A program made the position numbers and the translations under genes. Positions 9,690 through 21,527 of a stretch of DNA of 64,000 nucleotides are shown piece after piece. Every line of letters starts with the position of its first letter. Within the stretch, counting starts at the first letter, position 1. Source of the stretch: Plantago ovata (lineage: Eukaryota > Streptophyta > Magnoliopsida > Lamiales > Plantaginaceae); NCBI GenBank assembly GCA_028274465.1, contig CM051457.1, positions 56,270,425-56,334,424 on the forward strand, read 5' to 3'. The notes under the pieces were generated by a model, which saw only the letters and a list, made by a program, of their open reading frames with translations, was not told the DNA's origin and did no database searches.

Positions 9690-11192
9690 CATCTAGTAGC
9701 ACTTCTTATTTCCTCATTCTTTTATTGCTAGGGACTAGCTTTAGTTTCATGAGGGGGGATGAGATTTAAGTGAACTATTGTTGTTAGTTTGGAGCTTGCC
9801 ATTGGTATTTTGAGTATTGTACCTTGTATTTTGTTGAAATTCGTTTGCATTAGCATTTGCACGTTTATCGCTTTCCTAGTAATTTAGTTGCATACACTAC
9901 ATTCATCCTAGTATAGTTTTGCATGTTTTTGTATGGAGTTTATTGCCGAAGTTTTTGAACTTTTTTATTGGGTAGTTTAACTAGTTATGACCCTTAACCA
10001 TATGTTTCATCTCTATGAATTTGTTTGAGGTTTTTCTCGCTTGGCTTGTCACATTTATGTTTGCACTTAGTTAAGCTTGGTAGTCTCGACATCATTTAGT
10101 GGTGTTTTCTCCACTGCGGTTCACGAAGGCCTTTATAATAAGATGATGCATGTTAGGATCTTATTGTTGTTTTCCCGAGTAATTATGTACCTAAGAGGCA
10201 ACAAGTCTTCACCTTGCTTTGAGATTGCTAAATGCCTAGGAAGAAGGTAGTGTGAGATGGTGTGATCCTTTGTTTGCAACCTATTCTTTCGAATAGGTTT
10301 GGGGAGGGGGTTACGCTATCATTAGACTTGTTTTTCGATTTTGAGTGTTGTGAGTTTGTTTTCCTTTTTCGTAAAGTTGTGCTTCAACCTATTCTTTCGA
10401 ATAGGTTTGGGGAGGTCGTTTGTGAGTCATTGTAATTTCTTTTTCGTTGTGCCACTACAGGCTATTTAAAAAAAAAAAAATCAAAAAAATCAAAAAAGAG
10501 AAGGAAAAATTCCAGGAAAAAGACAAAATCAGGAAAAGAAAAAAAAAGAAAAACAGAGACCCCAAAAAAGCAAAAAAGGGTCCAAAGAAAGCCAAAAAAC
10601 AGTTTAGCAAAGTGTTTGTCTCGTTTTTCAATTCTTGTAATGTTCGTAATCGAGTTGTAATTGTTGTCTTATGTTTGTTTGAGTGTCATCTGTTCTAGAC
10701 CACCCTCGTCCTGCCATTCAGGAAGTGGTGATTAGTTTATGACTTTGCTTGAGAGATGGGTAAAATAGGGGAGTGTGAACTTTTAGGGAACCCTCCTTCG
10801 TTTGATGAGAGCCAGTATTGGTTCGACCTCTTTGAGGGAAAGTCTTAACTTGTTGAATAGTAGTAAGTCTTCAGTTTCATAGGCACGGGACAACCATTCG
10901 TATTTTTACATGTTTCATTACGTCGTCACTGACTAGGTCCAGGTAGAGAATGTTACGAGAGACTATCTTGTTTAACATAGTGCATATGTGAATGTGTATG
11001 AGTCAATCGAGGCATTCTTCAACCAATATCCATGTTATGATTTGTATGGTCTTTGTTCATAAGTTTTTGATAGATACAATAGATTAGTTCATTTCATTTG
11101 GCATGAGACTCCATTTTGTGTGTTGCATTGGTTTTTTGCATTAGAGTCTAGCTAGTTGCTTGAGGACAAGCAAAGGTTCTGTTTGGGGAGTT
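9690..11192 (+). other. non-coding 3' region of copy A with paired hairpins and A-rich tract
   Basis: There is no credible gene. Two identical perfect hairpins, AACCTATTC-TTTC-GAATAGGTT, lie at 10278-10299 and 10386-10407, each followed by TGGGGAGG. A purine-rich tract of about 130 bp (10465-10600) follows. A short purine tract (TTTGGGGAGT) abuts the 3' LTR at 11193. Copies B and C keep the hairpins, and C keeps the tract as its complement. Confidence 0.7.
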
Positions 11193-11401
11193 TGATGAAC
11201 GTGTATTTTACACTTTCATTCGAGTCTTTTTCACCAATTTAGCTATCATCTAGGTTAATTTAGCTTATATTTTAGTGCATTTTATTAGAATAGTGTCACG
11301 TTTCCCTTTACTTTGCTTTTTTCAGGTTTTAGGTAAAAACCGTATGTTTATGGGCAATATTGATGAAGAGGGCGAAGTTTTGGTGTTTCGAGGACATTCG
11401 T

Positions 11402-14038
11402 TGTAACAACCGACTTTTTTCATAATTATTTATTTAATTAATTATTTCTTCCCGCGTCAACGAATTCGAATTTGAAAGTCGTTGGGTTTGCGAATCCGTC
11501 GTTGGGCTATCGCAATCTGATTTATAAACCTTGGCCCAATTTCGAGTAGATGCTTTTGGCCCAATATTAGTCTTGATCCAATTTGTTCGGTCAAGCCCAA
11601 TCTTCTAAGTCAAACCCTAAAGCTAATAATTTCCTCCCCTTCCTCTTCTCCCTCACTAACGCCACCATCTGAACAAAAAAAGAGGAAGAGGAAACAAAAT
11701 ACTCTCGGTCTCTCATCTCTCCTAATCTTCCTCATCTTTAGTCATCTTCATCTCACCATAATCACAGATCGAAACTCATCATCTCATCACCACCGTTTGC
11801 TGCTTCCCGTGCCGCCGCCGGTTCGATTCAGTCCGCCGTGCCCCGTGCCGCCGCCGGTTCGATTCAGTTCGCCGTGATTGCTGCCCGGTTCCGATCGGTC
11901 CGTTCAAGCTCTTCTCCGGCTCCGTTCGTGTGCGCGCTCGCTGCTCCGTTCTGATTCCGTATTCTTTCCGCCGTGCTCCGCCCGTTCGCCGCCGTACTCC
12001 GCCCGCGCCGCCATGCTCTGTCCGTGCCTTGCCCGTTCTCTGCCCTGTTCCGATTCCGGTAAGCTCGGTCTCATCTAACTATCTATATTCTCTTCGTCTC
12101 ACGGCTCATTCCATCCCTTTTAATTTCCTTTTTCGATTTCATTTTGAAATCCACCTTCTGATTCATGTTTGGGATATGAATCCCGTTTGTTTGTAGTTGT
12201 TGTTGACGTTCTATTTGGTCTCGTCTCTGATCTGGAAGGTAGTACTCTCGATCCCTGTTTTCTTCTACGTATTCATTTCTGTTTTGTTATTCCGACCTCT
12301 GGACCATTTTGCCCTCACGTATAACTGGACTATTGACTTTTTTACCCTCCTGTATTGAACCGGTTATGGGCTTGTTAGTATAGATCTTGTTCGACTTGGA
12401 TTTGAAATGACCATTTTACCCTTTTGTATATTCTGGACAGTGTTGACCGCTTGACTTTGTTTACTGGATTGACTGTTGACCGTGGACCTAAGTTTCTAAA
12501 ATTACAGAATTGCTCCTGTTGACTGTGAATTGACGCTTTTGCCCTTGGGCAGTTTTGGACTAGATAATTAGGTTTGATTGTTGACTGTTGACTTTTGCCC
12601 TACCCATCTTGGATTGTGAAACTGCGTAGAGTACATCTACCAAATAGATTTTGCGAAAATGATTGAGCTTAACCTTTCTATTTATTGAACAATCGAACTG
12701 TTTTGAATATTTTAGACGAACCGTTTCAAGTTTGTTGTTTTCTAAAAGTGACCTTCAAGTCATTTTCCTCAAAGTTCTGCTGCTAAATGATTGACTGGCC
12801 TAGTTGGTTTAGTAAGGTTTAGTTTAACCTTAAGGTCTTGACTTGGAACCCCACCTTCGCAACCTTTTCTTCGACCTCTTAACTTTTACAGTTTCGACTT
12901 GCCTTTCGAATTCTAGATAGTAACTAGTCGTTTTCTATATAGGTGATCAGTCCGTTATTCCGTAATTCGTTGTTCTCTCCGTGGTTCTTGCTCGCACTAT
13001 TTAAGGTGAGTGTTACTGTCTGTTTTCTAAAACTACAAGGAAGTTATGTGTTAATTGCCTACTATATTACTGTACTTATTGTTTGTTCCTATTTCATATG
13101 TATGCCTACACGCATGTTACTTTCATAAGTTTAATCGCACGTTTGAAATGCTATGCATGATTGTCTTAATTCACCAAACTTCCTGCATTGATTATTGCAC
13201 TGTACTATTATATGATATTGTTTGCTGTCTTACTGACTCTTCAACTGACTACTGCCTTCTTAACTGACCATTATTTTGTAATACCTTTCTCGGTTTCCGA
13301 GCATTGTTTTAATGTTAATTGTTGACCGTTCGATTAGGTTGATAAGTAGGTAGGCTTGGGTAGTGTTGACTATCAGGTTTATTTATGAGTCACCTAGTCT
13401 AATCCGTTAAGACGCGAGGCAGAAGAAGCTGAGGTCTATTTGGGTCGTAGGACTTTTCCTGAATGTATGCAGGACACTGTACTGGCTAGAATTGAATTCC
13501 TTCTAGACGGGGTGATTAGGGCTATTGGGAGTAGGAGCAATAAGGCGGGCTGCACCAACTGTTACTGTACTGTTTTCAAAACAACTGACTTACTGTTTTC
13601 TGACATCTTAACCGATTGATTTGCTTGTTTACTAAACTGATTGTTATATGAATTTACTGCCTGTAATTTGCCTGTCTTTAAACTGAAAGATCTTCTACAA
13701 AATTGCATGAAATCAACATTGCATGAGCACCACTGAGATCCTTTATCTCACCACTCTTTTCAAAATACTTCCTTGTAGGTTCGACTTCCAATGAGCTCTA
13801 GTAGGCGTCTGGCGACTCGAGAGTGTGGGGAGTTTTGGTTTAGGGTTGTTTTCAAATAAGAAGAAACTTTGTCTTCACTTGTTATTTTCCATTGAACTTC
13901 ATTATCTTTTAGCTTCCGCATTTATTTCTCTTGAATTGTAAGCTCGTTTGAGAGCCAAAACCTTTACTTACCGTTATTTTTGAAAGACCGTTCGATTTTC
14001 CGATCAAAAATTATTTTCAAAATTACCGTACCGTTACA
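11402..14038 (+). mobile_element. solo LTR, probably of a Ty3 element
   Basis: A 2637-bp sequence beginning TGTAACAACCGAC and ending CCGTTACA is flanked by 5-bp duplications TTCGT inside the copy A LTR, where the intact sequence can be read from the partner LTR. It contains no PBS, ORF or internal region, so it is a solo LTR left by recombination or an LTR-only insertion. The length and TGTAACA start suit a chromovirus-type (Tekay/Del) LTR; this family call is inferred. A dense cluster of TTGAC words lies at 12333-12592. Confidence 0.85.
12333..12592 (+). promoter_or_regulatory. TTGAC (W-box-like) cluster in the solo LTR
   Basis: Nine TTGAC pentamers on one strand lie within 260 bp, most as TTGACT or TTGACC. 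TTGAC[CT] is the W-box core bound by WRKY factors. The role is inferred only. Confidence 0.35.
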
Positions 14039-15029
14039 TTCGTGGTGTATCTAGAAGGTTTCGGAAGAGATTTGAGGCCTAGGGGACGAGTTTCAAGGCT
14101 TAAAGGTCACTAGAAGGCAAAATCCGAGTCCGGAAAGGAAAAGAAGACCAAAAACGCATCTCCACCGACCTGGAGCTCCCAGGCGGTTCGCCCGGCATTC
14201 CAGGCGGTTCGCCTAGGACCCCAGGCGATTCGCCCCCTAGTTTCCGACTTCTATATATATGTTTGCCCATACTCTACGTTTTTCATACCTTTTAACATTA
14301 TTTTGAGAGACAAATTCTCCAGAGCCTGTTCTAGGAATTCTTAGAATAGGAGACTCTTTTTCTTATGAATTTGGAGGATTAAGCATAGCAATTGGACCTC
14401 GTTGTTTATCAATTCTTGCTTGTGAGTTAGCAATTCTTCGGAGATTGACAACCTTCGTTGGTAACATTGTATCTCACGATTTTTCTACTTTTATTTATCT
14501 CTTTCAACATGTTTTCATTCAATCTTGCTTTGATTCTTGTTGATTGCAATTTATCTATGAGTAGCTAAATCTATCGTTGGTGATAGTATGTGATTTCTTA
14601 GCTAGGGTTCTTAATTATGCATGATTGGCTGTAACGCGATTCAGACTTGACTTATTGCTTTATTTCTTTGATCTATCTAAGCCCTCTATCTTCGTAGTGT
14701 TGAATTGAACGGAACACATTGGACAATTCATGATCTTAGATTTCTATGCAAACGTTCAAGTACTTCATGCATGATTATTAACCTGATGCTTTGAATGATC
14801 ATACTATCGCTAACTTCCATTATTATTGATAAGAAAATCTGTGCTAAGTCGTTTGTTGAGTTTATAGTTTAAGTTAAATTAGATAAAGCTAGTTATAGTC
14901 ATTAGAGATCGACACTCGAGGTTATTTTACTTCTACACTACGTGCCTTGATTTTCGTTGTAGTTGTGAATTGCCTTTGGCTAAAAACAAATTTATTTGAT
15001 TAATTGAGTCTGACAATCTCGTTTCATCA

Positions 15030-15369
15030 TCCACTAACAAAAACCGCCAGAGCACACTTTCTCTTTGTAATATTAACCGTCAGATCAAAAACTACTTTAA
15101 ATCAATGGTCACGATTGTATTCCATGTCATGATTAACAGCGAGTTTATCTACGCCACGATTAACGTCACAAATTGATTTTACCTTGATTTACAGGATTTG
15201 ATCCTTTTTACCGCAACGCTAATTGCTTGCTGAAGTAAACAAGAATCTTTTCAGCGAATTTGGACAAAATTTGACTTTGGCACTTACCTTTTTAGGTAAC
15301 AAGCCTTGTATTTGCTGAAAGTTCCCCCTTAATCAAATATCTCATATTTCTTTAAATTAAAAGATATTT
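15030..15369. other. copia post-pol region right of copy A
   Basis: Non-coding copia sequence starting with the TCCAC duplication. It contains TTGCTGAA words and no gene. Confidence 0.6.
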
Positions 15370-15732
15370 CTGAGTTCCCGTCTCAGTAAATTCTTTTTAT
15401 CTTGAGATATCCTTTGGTAAAATCTGAGAAGTGTTTTTGCTCTTTGCTGAGTTCCCGTCTCAGGTTTTTCCTTTGATACTTGAATACATGTTTCAGTATC
15501 TTTGATTGTCTGAATGCCCGTTTCAGCAATCCTTAAGGTTTTTCTCTTACTGAGTGCCCGTCTCAGCAAGTGATCAAGTTTCATAACTAATACCCGTTTT
15601 GAAGGAATTACTTGTTGAATGCATGTTTCAGCAATCATGTAGTGAACTATCATTTCCTTTTAGAGGAAATCAGTGGAAGGAGCTTTTATTCAAGTAAGCA
15701 TACTTTGGCTTGCTGAATGCCTATTTCAGCAA
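15370..15732 (-). repeat. cluster of short hairpins downstream of copia RNase H
   Basis: Seven inverted repeats of the form CTGAR-TKCCCGT-YTCAG (plus-strand view) lie at 15370, 15447, 15475, 15504, 15546, 15613 and 15710. Stems change in matched fashion: GAG pairs with CTC in some copies and GAA with TTC in others. Several extend further, for example TTGCTGAA-TGCCTA-TTTCAGCAA. A minus-strand open stretch covers them, but the repeats fall in different frames, so the conserved unit is nucleic acid rather than peptide. Confidence 0.65.
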
Positions 15733-17130
15733 TCTTCCAATTGATGTCTGATATCAATGTGCTTTGTCCTTGAGTGGAACTTAGGATTTTGCGTGATAGA
15801 AATAGAACTTGTATTATCACAAAAGATTGGTGTTTTCTTCGCAGAAATACCATAATCTCTTAATTGTTGCTGAATCCGTAGGATTTGAGCTGTGCAACAA
15901 CCAGCCGCAATGTACTCAGATTCATTAGATGAATTGGCAACACAGGTTTGCTTCTTGCTGAACCATGATTTTAATCTAGTACCTAGAAACTGACAAGTTC
16001 CAGAAGTACTTTTTCTATCAAGAGTTGATCCTCCATGATCAGCATCAGAATAACCAACCAATTCAAGTCCAGGATCTTTAGGATACCATAATCCAACATT
16101 GACTGTACCTTTGACATATTTCAGTATCTTAAGTGCCTTTAAGTAGTGTGATTCTCTTGGATCAGATTGGAATCTTGCACACACACAAACAACATACTGA
16201 ATGTCAGGTCTACTTGTTGTTAAATACAACAAGGAACCAATGAGCTTCCTATACTTGTGTTCTTCAACACATTTATCTTCTTTAGTATAGCCCAATTTGG
16301 TACCAACACTCATAGGGATCCTTTCAGATTTTTCTTCCTCTTTGATCCTAAACTTTATGAGCATGTCCTTCGCATACTTTGCTTGATTTATGAATATTCC
16401 ATCGTTGAGTTGCTTGACTTGCAATCCTAGGAAATAATTCAATTTACCCATCATACTCATTTCAAATTTGTTTGTCATGAGTTTAGCAAAATCATCACAA
16501 AGTTGCTTGTCCTTAGATCCAAATATTATGTCATCCACATAAATCTGAACTAAGAGTATTTTACCATCATGGTTCATGGTAAACAAAGTTTTGTCAACTT
16601 CACCTTTCTTAAAACCATTATCCAGCAAGAACTTAGCTAAGGTATCATACCAAGCTCTTGGTGCTTGCTTTAGACCATATACAACTTTCTGAAGCTTGTA
16701 TACCATCTTGGTTTATGAGGGAAGTTCAAAGCCACGGGGTTGTTCCAAGTAGACTTCTTCAGCAAGTTCACCATTCAAGAATGCACTTTTAACATCCATT
16801 TGATAAACAATGAAGTCATTGTGAGCAGCAAAAGGCCAAGAAAAGTCTAATTGCATCCAATCTTGCAACTAGTGCATAAGACTCATCATAGTCCAAACCT
16901 TCAGTCTGACAGTAACCTTGAGCAACTAATCGCGCTTTGTTCCTTGTTACTTCACCAGACTCACTCAGCTTGTTTCTGAACACCCACTTTGTACCAATAG
17001 CTTTCTTGCCTTCAGCAAGAGGTACAAGTTTCCAAACTTTGTTCCTTTCAAATTGATCCAGTTCTTCTTGCATTGCCTTGATCCATTCAGAATGCTTTAA
17101 AGCTTCTTCTATGGTCTTGGGTTCAATTTC
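15726..17130 (-). pseudogene. copia reverse transcriptase and RNase H
   Basis: Typical Ty1-copia RT motifs appear in order: [56 protein letters not shown], and the catalytic YVDDIIFGS. RNase H follows with the GYSDADHGGSTLDRKSTSG, KSWFSKKQT and SESEYIAA motifs and ends KFHSRTKHIDIR. The sequence is closest in style to SIRE-type elements. It would copy the element RNA into DNA in virus-like particles. It is broken in a small number of places. Confidence 0.9.
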
Positions 17131-18530
17131 AGAAACAAAGCAAGAGAACAAATCTTCTACTTCTACGACATTTGCTTCTTCAGCAAGTCCATGTGTAGCA
17201 GATACTTTGGATCTAGTCACTTGGCGTTTGTCAATATCACCAATCATATCCGTAGAGGGATGATCTCTAATCCATTTATTAACAGGTTTTCTGCTCTTTG
17301 GATCTGGATAAGTTTGCTCATCAGCATGTGACTCTTCAGCATATACTTGCTCAGTATTACTAGTATTTTGTTGTGTCTCTGCTGAGATCGGTTCATCAGC
17401 AACTGCTTGTTTAGCATTGCTAGATTGTGGTAACTCATCAGCAGGCACAAGACGTTGCATAGTTTCCGCAACATCCGGAGCAACTGCGTCTTTTGCTGGA
17501 AATTCTTTGTCATGAACTATATTTATCTTGTCATGACTTGGGGGAGGAGAGTCATTGTCAGAATCATCATTTAGTTCAATTGACTTGATTTGCCTAGCAT
17601 CAGATTCAGTTCTTTGCTCGTGTATGAGTAGCTTCTTCATACAATCTGATATTTCTTCTTCAGCAGACACTCCTTGTGACTTTTCGTAGAATACAACATG
17701 CACTGATTCTTCGATCTTTTGTGCCTTTTTGTTGTAAACTCTATAAGCTTTACTATGCAAGGAGTAACCAAAAAATATCGCTTCGTCTGCCTTTGATTGA
17801 AATGTTCTTAGGTGTTCTCTACCATTGTTAAGAACAAAACACTTACAACCAAATACTCTTAGATGGGTGATATTAGGAGGTCTTCCAATAAATAACTCAT
17901 AAGGAGTTTTGTTGTATTCCTTAGTAATCAGACATCTGTTTTGAGTATAACAAGTGGTATTAATCGCTTCAACCCAGTAAGCTTCACTTATTCAGTGTCA
18001 GCAAGCATTGTTCTTGCAGCTTCTTTTAGGGTGCGATTCTTCCTTTCAGCAACACCGTTTTGTTGTGGTGTCCTTACTGAGGATAACTGATGTTGTATGC
18101 CTTTTGAAGTGCAATACTCAGTTATGTACTGGTTTACAAACTCAGCACCATGGTCTGTTCTTATGACTTTTACCTTGTCATTTTTCATGACTTCAAGCTT
18201 ATTCAACAAGTTAGGTATTTCAGTCCTTGTTTCAGACTTGTGCTTGATAAATACTACCCAAGTGAATCTTGAATAGTCATCTACCATCACCAGACCATAC
18301 TTCTTACCAGCATAGCTTGTTGAAGAAGATTCAAACAAGTCCATGTGCAAGAGTTGTAAAGGTTTTGTAGTTGACGGTACTGCCTTGTTCTTAAAAGAAG
18401 ATTTGGTTTGTTTTCCTTGATGACATGCATTGCAAACACCATCCTTCTTGAAAGTAACCTTAGGTACTCCAACTACAAGTGCCTCTTTAGACAACTTATT
18501 CAGCGTCTTGAAGTTTAGGTGACTTGTTCG
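17130..18530 (-). pseudogene. copia integrase
   Basis: The zinc-binding part (CNACHQGKQTKSSF) is followed by the catalytic core with HMDLFESS, VMVDDYSRFTWV, RTDHGAEFVN and TPQQNGVAERKNRTL, giving the D, D and E residues. A long variable C-terminal region rich in Glu, Ser and Asp precedes RT. It is a fossil with more than one break. Confidence 0.88.
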
Positions 18531-18536
18531 TTTATG

Positions 18537-18980
18537 TCATAACCATGCTTTTTCAGCAAGGCAATCGTGATCTGAGACAAGGCATTTTTCAACGATTGTT
18601 GAAGACCAATCTACAGTGTACAAACCTCCTGATCTTCTAGCAACCATAATAACCTTCTTTGTCTCAAAGTCTATAAGTTTACATTCATCACTTTTGATTT
18701 TGATGAAGTATCCTTTATCAGCAAATTGACTCATGCTGAAAAGGTTAAACTTAAGATTTTTGACATAAAGAACTCCCGAAATGGTAATGCATCCTAACTT
18801 CACGTCACCATAACCTTTTGTAGAACCAGAGCCTCCACCAACAAACCTTATTGTTAGACCTTTAGACCACTGTCTATAGTTTATAAGGTTATTCTTGTTG
18901 CCCGTCATGTGCTTTCCACAACCACTATCAAAGTGCCAGATTGCATTGTTTGTCTCCGTGGCTGAAGTCTGCACAATCAA
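18537..18980 (-). pseudogene. copia protease and pre-integrase region
   Basis: WHFDSGCGKHMTG is the standard copia aspartic protease site. VKNLKFNLFSMSQFADKGY and the following region match the usual link to the integrase zinc finger. Upstream, 18981-19561 encodes a Lys-rich spacer in gag-pol. The copy is decayed. Confidence 0.85.
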
Positions 18981-19561
18981 GAGAAAACAAGTTAATTATC
19001 CAATATTGGATGTCCATTAACATGTTCAAGAATGCGTCCAGTGGAAACCCAAGTCTTAAGTTTTTCAACTTTGACTTGTTTTCTACTTGCTGAGGAACTA
19101 GGAGGTTTTGAGCCAAAAGACTTTTGATTCGTGCTGATCAAATCCACTTTCTAATGTGGTGTCTTGCTCGGTTGACCTTTTTGCTGAACATACTTTTCAG
19201 TAAGTTCTTTTCTAGCAAGGTTCCTTCTAGCCCTAGCGTTTTGAGTCTTGTTAGAACTCTTTGGCTTGGTTTTGTTCATCTCTTTGAAGTATCTTTGCTG
19301 ACTTTGCTTATACTCATGAAAAAGTTGACTTTGCTTGGTTTTGAAACCGAGTCCACTTTTTGGAGAATGCTGAGCTTTTGTCTCAGCAACCTTACTTGAT
19401 TCAGGTTTATCATCAAAGGTCTTCTGATTACTTTTAGTAATCTTGACTTTTGACTTAACAAATTGCTTTTCAGCAACTTGTTTGGCGGAATGCTTTACAA
19501 CATCCTTTTTCTTTAGAGTTTGCTTTTTAGCAACCTGTTTTCCTTTTAAAGTCTTGTTACT

Positions 19562-21415
19562 TTAAGTAGCAACAGCGGGCTTTATGGTCGTAGGTACTTG
19601 ATTGCATTTTTCAGCAACCTTAGATTGACCAATCTGATAGAGTTCTTGTTGACCACTATCAGCTGCGCGTACAAAGGTAATTGGTGATTTGTCTTTACTC
19701 AAGATTATTACGTCATCACCTTCATACGTTGCACCTAAACCTTCTTTCTGAGATGGATCTCTCAGATAAGAGTTTAGTTCAGTCAGCGTATTACTTGCAT
19801 CAGCATAAGATTTGAAATTGATTTTCATCTTTTTCATTTCTTGTATTTCAGCAAGTAACTTTAGAATTGAGGACTGATATTCTTCCAATTCTATTGCCAT
19901 TTGAGAATTCTTCTCTATAGCTTCAGCAATCAACTTCTTGAGATGCAATATTTCAGCATCTTTCTTTTCTGACTCTTCTTTCAGCAATACGTACTTTTCA
20001 GTAGTTTGCTTGGTCAGAGTTTCAGCATTCTGTAGTTTCTCTTGCTGTTTGCTCAGAGTTTTCTCAAATCTTTCGATTTCTCCTTGAATTTTGTTAAGGT
20101 CAATCTCATCTTCACTTTCTGAGTCAGAGTCAGAGGTAGGACTGTTTACCTGACCGGCCATGAGGCAGAATTCGTAGTTTGACACATCTGGATAAACTTC
20201 CATAGCTATTCCACAAACATCCTTGCCAATATCTACGTCAAGAGTGGCTTCTTCATCATCAGTGTCTGAGCTTTCTTCCTCACTGTCTTCGGAGCTGGTA
20301 TCAATGCACAACGCATTGATTTTTGCTTGAAGCTTCTTCTTTTCTTCAGCAATAAAAGCCCTTTTGAACTTCTTCTTCTTTTCAGCAGATTTACCTTTCA
20401 GCAAAGGACAATTTGCTTTGAAGTGTACAGGCTTTTTGCAGTAAAAGCAGAGATCATTTCCAACCGCTGGTTCTTCAGAGGAATTTTCTTGCTGAGCCTG
20501 CTTGTTCAGCGAGCTAGCCTCATTCTTTTATTTATGGTAGTTGTTACCAAGATGTTTTTTCAGCTTCTCTTTTGCTTTTCGCCTTTCTAGTTCCTTACTG
20601 ATGAATTTCTTCATGTTTTTAACAACTAAAGCATTTTCATCAGCGGGTTCTTTATCATTCTTCTTTTCAGAAGATGACGGCTTTGCAGCAAGAGAAATGT
20701 TTTGCGATTTTTCCGCAAACTCATTTTCTCTTTGCTTTGTCTCGTAGTTGACAGTAGTAAGATGAGAGAACAGCTCTGTAGGTGTGATGTTTGGCATTCC
20801 TTGATTGTAGTAGAAATTATGAGTATGGATCCATTCTTGGTTCAGACTTCTGATAATGGTTTTCACCTTCTCAGAATCTGAGTAAAGATTTCCAACTCCT
20901 AAGGCAGCCATCTCACTTACTAGAGTTGTGAATCTGAAGTCCAAGTCTTCGAGTGACTCATTTGTACCTTGTTTAAAGTTCTAGAACATTAACTTCAGCA
21001 CTTCGAGTTTGTTTTCCTTGGTTTTGTCAGATCCAGCACAAAGATCTTGAACCATTTTCCAAGCTTCCTTAGCAGTTTTGGCACCCCACAGTTTGCACTG
21101 TATAGTATCCGGAGTTGATCGAATGATGATGTTTCTTGCTTGGCCATCAAGACGGAATCTCTTAGCTTCATCAGAAGTCCATTCCTCTCTTGGTTTTGGA
21201 ACGGCGGCATCAACCGGGTCTCCTAAGATAGTTTCCTTACCAGTAGTATCCGTGGTTTTGTGAGGAAAGCTTCTCTCAATCTTAGTGATCTTGATAGGTC
21301 CATCATTAATGACAGTGACCATTTCATCACTAATGGCCTCAAGATGTAACATCATGTTGTTTCGCCATTTTTCATAGTTTTCCAGCTTCAGCAAGGGAGC
21401 GTCTCCTAAAGACAT
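19562..21415 (-). pseudogene. copia gag
   Basis: The N-terminal part (MSLGDAPLLKLENYEKWRNNMMLHLEA, then EAWKMVQDLC) is a copia gag core. A helical region follows (ERRKAKEKLKKH). A CCHC knuckle, CFYCKKPVHFKANC, lies near 20408-20450. Downstream are an acidic stretch (DTSSEDSEEESSDTDDEE) and a coiled-coil region with heptad-like Leu/Glu/Lys. SIRE-like gags usually have this long C-terminal extension. The region reads in several frames with a few breaks. Confidence 0.85.
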
Positions 21416-21513
21416 CCTGTCAGCAAAAGACTACCAAACTGATCAAGTGAGAGTGATTTACGGAAAGCACCTAAGGGGATCTAGGTTCAGTGCTGAAGGT
21501 TAAAGAACCTCCA

Positions 21514-21525
21514 ACTCTGATAGCA
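21514..21525 (-). other. copia primer-binding site, tRNA-iMet type
   Basis: The plus strand reads ACTCTGATAGCA, whose complement TGCTATCAGAGT is one or two bases from the canonical TGGTATCAGAGC. It lies two bases inside the LTR edge. Confidence 0.8.
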
Positions 21526-21527
21526 CT

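Larger units (their letters stand above)
3318..15029 (+). mobile_element. Athila-like pol-less LTR element, family G copy A
   Basis: Two related LTRs beginning TGATGAACG and ending TTTCATCA flank a PBS for tRNA-Asp, a gag-protease region, a second ORF, a non-coding 3' region and a short purine tract. Perfect 5-bp duplications TCCAC flank the whole. The gag style (AWLSSLPAGS..W, FMEKYFP, CPHHGFEL) is that of the Athila/Tat group of Ty3 elements. No RT, RNase H or integrase motif is present, so the element is non-autonomous. It holds two later insertions, a Cassandra TRIM and a solo LTR. The LTRs differ by about 2-3 percent by eye apart from the insertions, suggesting an age of the order of one million years under usual plant rates. 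It is broken in a few places. Confidence 0.93.
11193..15029 (+). repeat. 3' LTR of copy A, interrupted by a solo LTR
   Basis: The LTR matches 3318-4531 from its TGATGAACG start to its TTTCATCA end but is expanded to 3.8 kb by an inserted 2.6-kb solo LTR. Three GGCGGTTCGCC-type boxes (14182, 14203, 14224) precede its TATA box. Confidence 0.93.

Noticed and set aside
10447-10698. Lys-rich 83-codon open frame
   Set aside because: It is the translation of the A-rich tract before the 3' LTR; copy C has the same tract with no conserved frame.
11878-12196. Arg/Pro/Ser-rich open frames in the solo LTR
   Set aside because: They lie in a GC-rich stretch of an LTR with no supporting motif or codon pattern.
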